This document shows, in pieces, positions 61,261-64,000 of a DNA stretch of 64,000 bases. The stretch comes from Bathymodiolus brooksi (lineage: Eukaryota > Mollusca > Bivalvia > Mytilida > Modiolidae). How positions within the stretch are numbered: the first letter of the stretch is position 1; each line of letters begins with the position of its first letter. Under the pieces are notes generated by a model that was not told where the DNA came from, did no database searches, and saw only the letters and a list, made by a program, of their open reading frames with translations. The stretch is taken from positions 76,160,829-76,224,828 of the forward strand of contig OY804588.1 in NCBI GenBank assembly GCA_963680875.1, given 5' to 3'. The translations under genes were made by a program, and so were the position numbers.

Positions 61261-61507
61261 CACTGATTATAGCCATAACCAAGGGATTGTAAAGTGTGAA
61301 TATAAAGTTACTTCAGCCTCTGGATGCTTTGTAATGTAATTCTATGAATGATTCTGGATATGACTTTTATAGAACGGATCTGTAATTATGAAGGGAGACG
61401 TCATGAGCAAGGATATCTTCTGATCAGGTCAACATGATACAATTCTAGTCTAGAGTAAAAATGTGGCATTTGGACAAAAACATGACAAAGATCACCTATG
61501 GCTTTTC

Positions 61508-61513
61508 AATAAA
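61508..61513 (+). terminator. PAPPA: Candidate polyadenylation signal of the pappalysin gene
   Basis: AATAAA, 248 bases after the stop codon; no earlier canonical hexamer was seen. This would give a 3' UTR of about 270 nt. Confidence 0.6.
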
Positions 61514-63000
61514 TTATTTTAAAACATTTGATATTCATTTTGTTTAAGTTAATAGATTACATATATTTTGTCTAGATAGATCAATATTGTTGATTTTATC
61601 TCAATATTTACCAGTATGTAAAGATGACACACTTTACAAAATTGTTGAAAATACCAAAAAGATAATCAAAAGCCATAAATCAAAGACTTACAACAGACAA
61701 TTATATGTCCAAAGAAATAAACAATGATCTGGGTTCTTTGTTGTGGTTTCCGCATGTAAACGATGTTCGGTTCGTCTTTGCTTCCTATTTCTTGCGTTAT
61801 TTGTGTTTGTTTGCTCATAGCGGTGTTTTTGGTTCGTTTTTTTCGTCGTGTTGCCAGTTTCTGGATTTTCCTTTTTTCATTACCCCTTCAACATTCTCTA
61901 GCGTTTTTATCTACAATACATCACACAGAAAAAAAAAGATCGAAGGAACATGAACCCCACTAAAACCTTGGGTGATTTCAACTGCTTCGGATGGGTAAGT
62001 ATAGTTTCTGTTCTACCAGTGACACCCATCGTGTTCCACGTAAACGACATGAACATCATCTGATATTAAACGGAAGTCTAATAGATCCGATAACTTGGAA
62101 CTACATTATCATATGATTATATCGAAAAACGTAATTGTATATTGTGCCAAGCCCTTCTTATAGTTGGGTGCGTGTGATATATATATATATATTGTCAATG
62201 GCGCTCTTTTTATATTAAGCAATTTAATCATCGTTATTATTCATCACCAATACTTCTTGATGTTTCAATGAATTACCTTCTAATATGCATACAGAAGTCA
62301 CTGTATATGCATCAAATTCGCATGAAATTGTAAGCGTTGGAAAGAAACCAAAAGAGCAATAAAGAATGGACAGTCCAGAGACAATAGTAACATTGCGCAC
62401 GCAAAACACAGAACGAAGACAAACAAAACAAAAATAAAACACAACACAGACAATTAAACACGGACTCTACCATAAATTATAGTTGAACCCAGGTACTCGC
62501 TGTTGGTAAGAAATTCCTGTATCTTACTCCTTTCCAAACTCAATGTTTTGTACAAGTAAAATCTGACGATAGCAAAGTTGCAATGTTTTTTTTTTGTTTT
62601 TCTTTTGTAATTGTGTTGTCTATCATTCTTTAAGATACGGTTTGTGATTATCACTTTAGTATCTTCATTAAGTGACCTTTGATACCTATATCGGCTACCT
62701 CATTAAAAACGTAGATAATGAATTAAGCGTGCTCGACATGTTTCTAGAATAACCTTCATCAGGTGCACTCAAAGTCGAAAGATTGGAAAACCATATAATG
62801 TATTCTTGTTTGGGAGCAATAAAACATAAAGGCCTTTAAAAGGATAAAAAAAATATGCGCTGCCTGAGGGAGGAGAATCGTGGTTTTGATAATAATTGCA
62901 TTATTCAGGAACGATAACTGCTATCTTATATACAATAACAGAAGAGCGGGTATAAAGGGATACTACAAATATTGATGAAAATGTATTGTTTGTTTGCTTG
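61514..63000. other. 3' flank of the pappalysin gene
   Basis: Repeats only: M1 pieces 61645-61700 and 61930-62035 separated by M3 (61735-61905), M3 piece 62335-62450, M1 on the minus strand 62480-62680, M2 62709-62830, and a short TA run 62181-62193. No gene recognised. Confidence 0.6.
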
Positions 63001-63002
63001 AT

Positions 63003-63201
63003 GGTGTGTTTAACGCCACTTTCAACAATATTTCAGCTATTTCGTAACGATCAGTTTTATTGGAGGAGGAAACTGGAGAACCCAGAGAAAACCACCGACC
63101 CTGATCGAGATTCAAACTCATAACTTCAGTGGTAATAGTCAATGATTGCATAGGTAATTGTAAATCCAACTACCATACGATTGCGGCCACAAAGCCCCCC
63201 T
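63003..63201 (-). mobile_element. SINE family A, internally shortened
   Basis: Minus-strand copy in the 3' flank, from GTGTGTTTAACGCCACTTTC to GCGGCCACAAAGCC; a part of the middle is deleted. Confidence 0.83.
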
Positions 63202-63318
63202 GAAAATATATAAAATTTGGGAAGTATTTACCTGCTTATTTACCAGGAAACATTAAAATAAAATGAATTTAAATTTGTTATTGGTAGTCTTCAGTGTATT
63301 TTACCGAACAAAATAAAG

Positions 63319-63556
63319 AGGCCATCATGGTTGTGATCGTATGGTAGTTGGGTTTACAAATACCTGTGCAATCAGTGACTATCACCACTTAAGTTGTCAG
63401 TTCTAACCCCCTTCATGGCAAGGTGTACTCGATACAACATTATGTGATAAAGTTTGTCATTGACTTGCGACATGTCAGTGTTTTTCTCCAGGTACTCCGG
63501 TTTCTTCCACCTATAAAACTGACCGCAACGATGGAACTGAACTATTGTTGAGGCAC
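63319..63556 (+). mobile_element. SINE family A, + strand
   Basis: GAGGCCATCATGGTTGTGAT to CTATTGTTGAGGCACC; the very end of the tail is lost. Opposite in orientation to the copy 120 bases to its left. Confidence 0.82.
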
Positions 63557-63784
63557 CATTATCCACATAATCTGAACAAAAAAACGCCTAATGAATCCAG
63601 TAAAGATTCCAGAATTCAGGAATTCTGGATAAATGATCAAAAGTTAGTAAGCAATGTTTTTATTGGTGTTCTTGATCTCACAGTGACTGTGTTGTCTTAT
63701 CCAACTACTGGTTCCCGTGTAAATCCCATGGAAACACCTACAAAACAACAATATATATTGGTTGGCTTATTCATACGTTATTAG

Positions 63785-63990
63785 GGGTAGGGGAGGATGA
63801 GTGGGATCCCATTAACCGGTTAAGCTCCGCCACATGTTTGTGCCTGTCTGTCCCAATTCAGGATCTGGATTTCCAACGTCATATGTCGTGGTCTTTTTTG
63901 TGTTCAGTGATTTCAGTTAAGGTGGAAGGTGATTGTTCGTTTTTGTGGATATTGGTGGAATTGAGGACCATCACTGTTTAAAGTTTTATT
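63785..63990 (+). repeat. Dispersed repeat, copy 2 (shared with left edge of window)
   Basis: Diverged copy of 190-365: GGATCCCATTAACCGGTTAA against GGATCCTACAAACCGGTTTA, then the common TTTCCAACGTCATATGTCGT and a final ATCACTGTTTAAA. Confidence 0.7.
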
Positions 63991-64000
63991 CATAATAAAA

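Overview
The window is animal nuclear DNA, most likely from a bivalve mollusc of the mussel family (Mytilidae). The evidence is spliced genes with GT-AG introns, several tRNA-derived SINE families of molluscan type, and at least five dispersed repeat families whose wording I recognise from mussel genomes: the GAAGATACCAAAGGGGTAATC family, the GCGTTTCTGGAATAACCTTC family, the AACGTGGCGGGGTTAA family, the GCTCACCTGGTCATAGGCC family, and GACGGAC-rich elements with CGCCCGTC ends. The recognition is from memory; the genus is not resolved.

Two protein-coding genes are visible, both on the + strand. The last three exons of a short-chain dehydrogenase/reductase (SDR) gene lie at 1746-6290; its Rossmann and catalytic part is off the left edge or not recognised. 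A complete pappalysin (PAPP-A-type metalloproteinase) gene spans 10061-61260. I could join 21 exons with consistent reading phase at all 20 junctions into a 1606-residue protein: signal peptide, laminin-G-like domain, two Lin12/Notch repeats, metzincin zinc site [11 protein letters not shown] with Met-turn, fibronectin-III-like and cysteine-rich segments, a run of sushi/CCP modules, a third Lin12/Notch repeat and a basic C-terminal tail. Vertebrate relatives are secreted proteases that cleave IGF-binding proteins; the mussel substrate is unknown.

Layout: 1-6290, SDR 3' exons among repeats; 6291-9850, SINE-rich intergenic DNA; 9850-10457, putative promoter and first exon; 10458-31419, a 21-kb first intron; 31420-61260, exons 2-21 with repeat-filled introns; 61261-64000, a repeat-rich 3' flank with no gene seen.

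The most unusual structure sits in intron 1: a 14,556-bp element (14205-28760) with long inverted terminal repeats (about 860 and 800 bp) that begin AG and end CT, flanked by a 6-bp near-perfect target duplication, and filled by about 11.8 kb of a 42-bp satellite that is almost free of G on the + strand. Its ends match what is known of Polinton/Maverick elements, but it carries none of their genes. A second recurring theme is partial copies of exon edges, splice sites included, lying beside real pappalysin exons at four places. A 70-bp minisatellite with about 22 potential hairpins fills much of intron 5.
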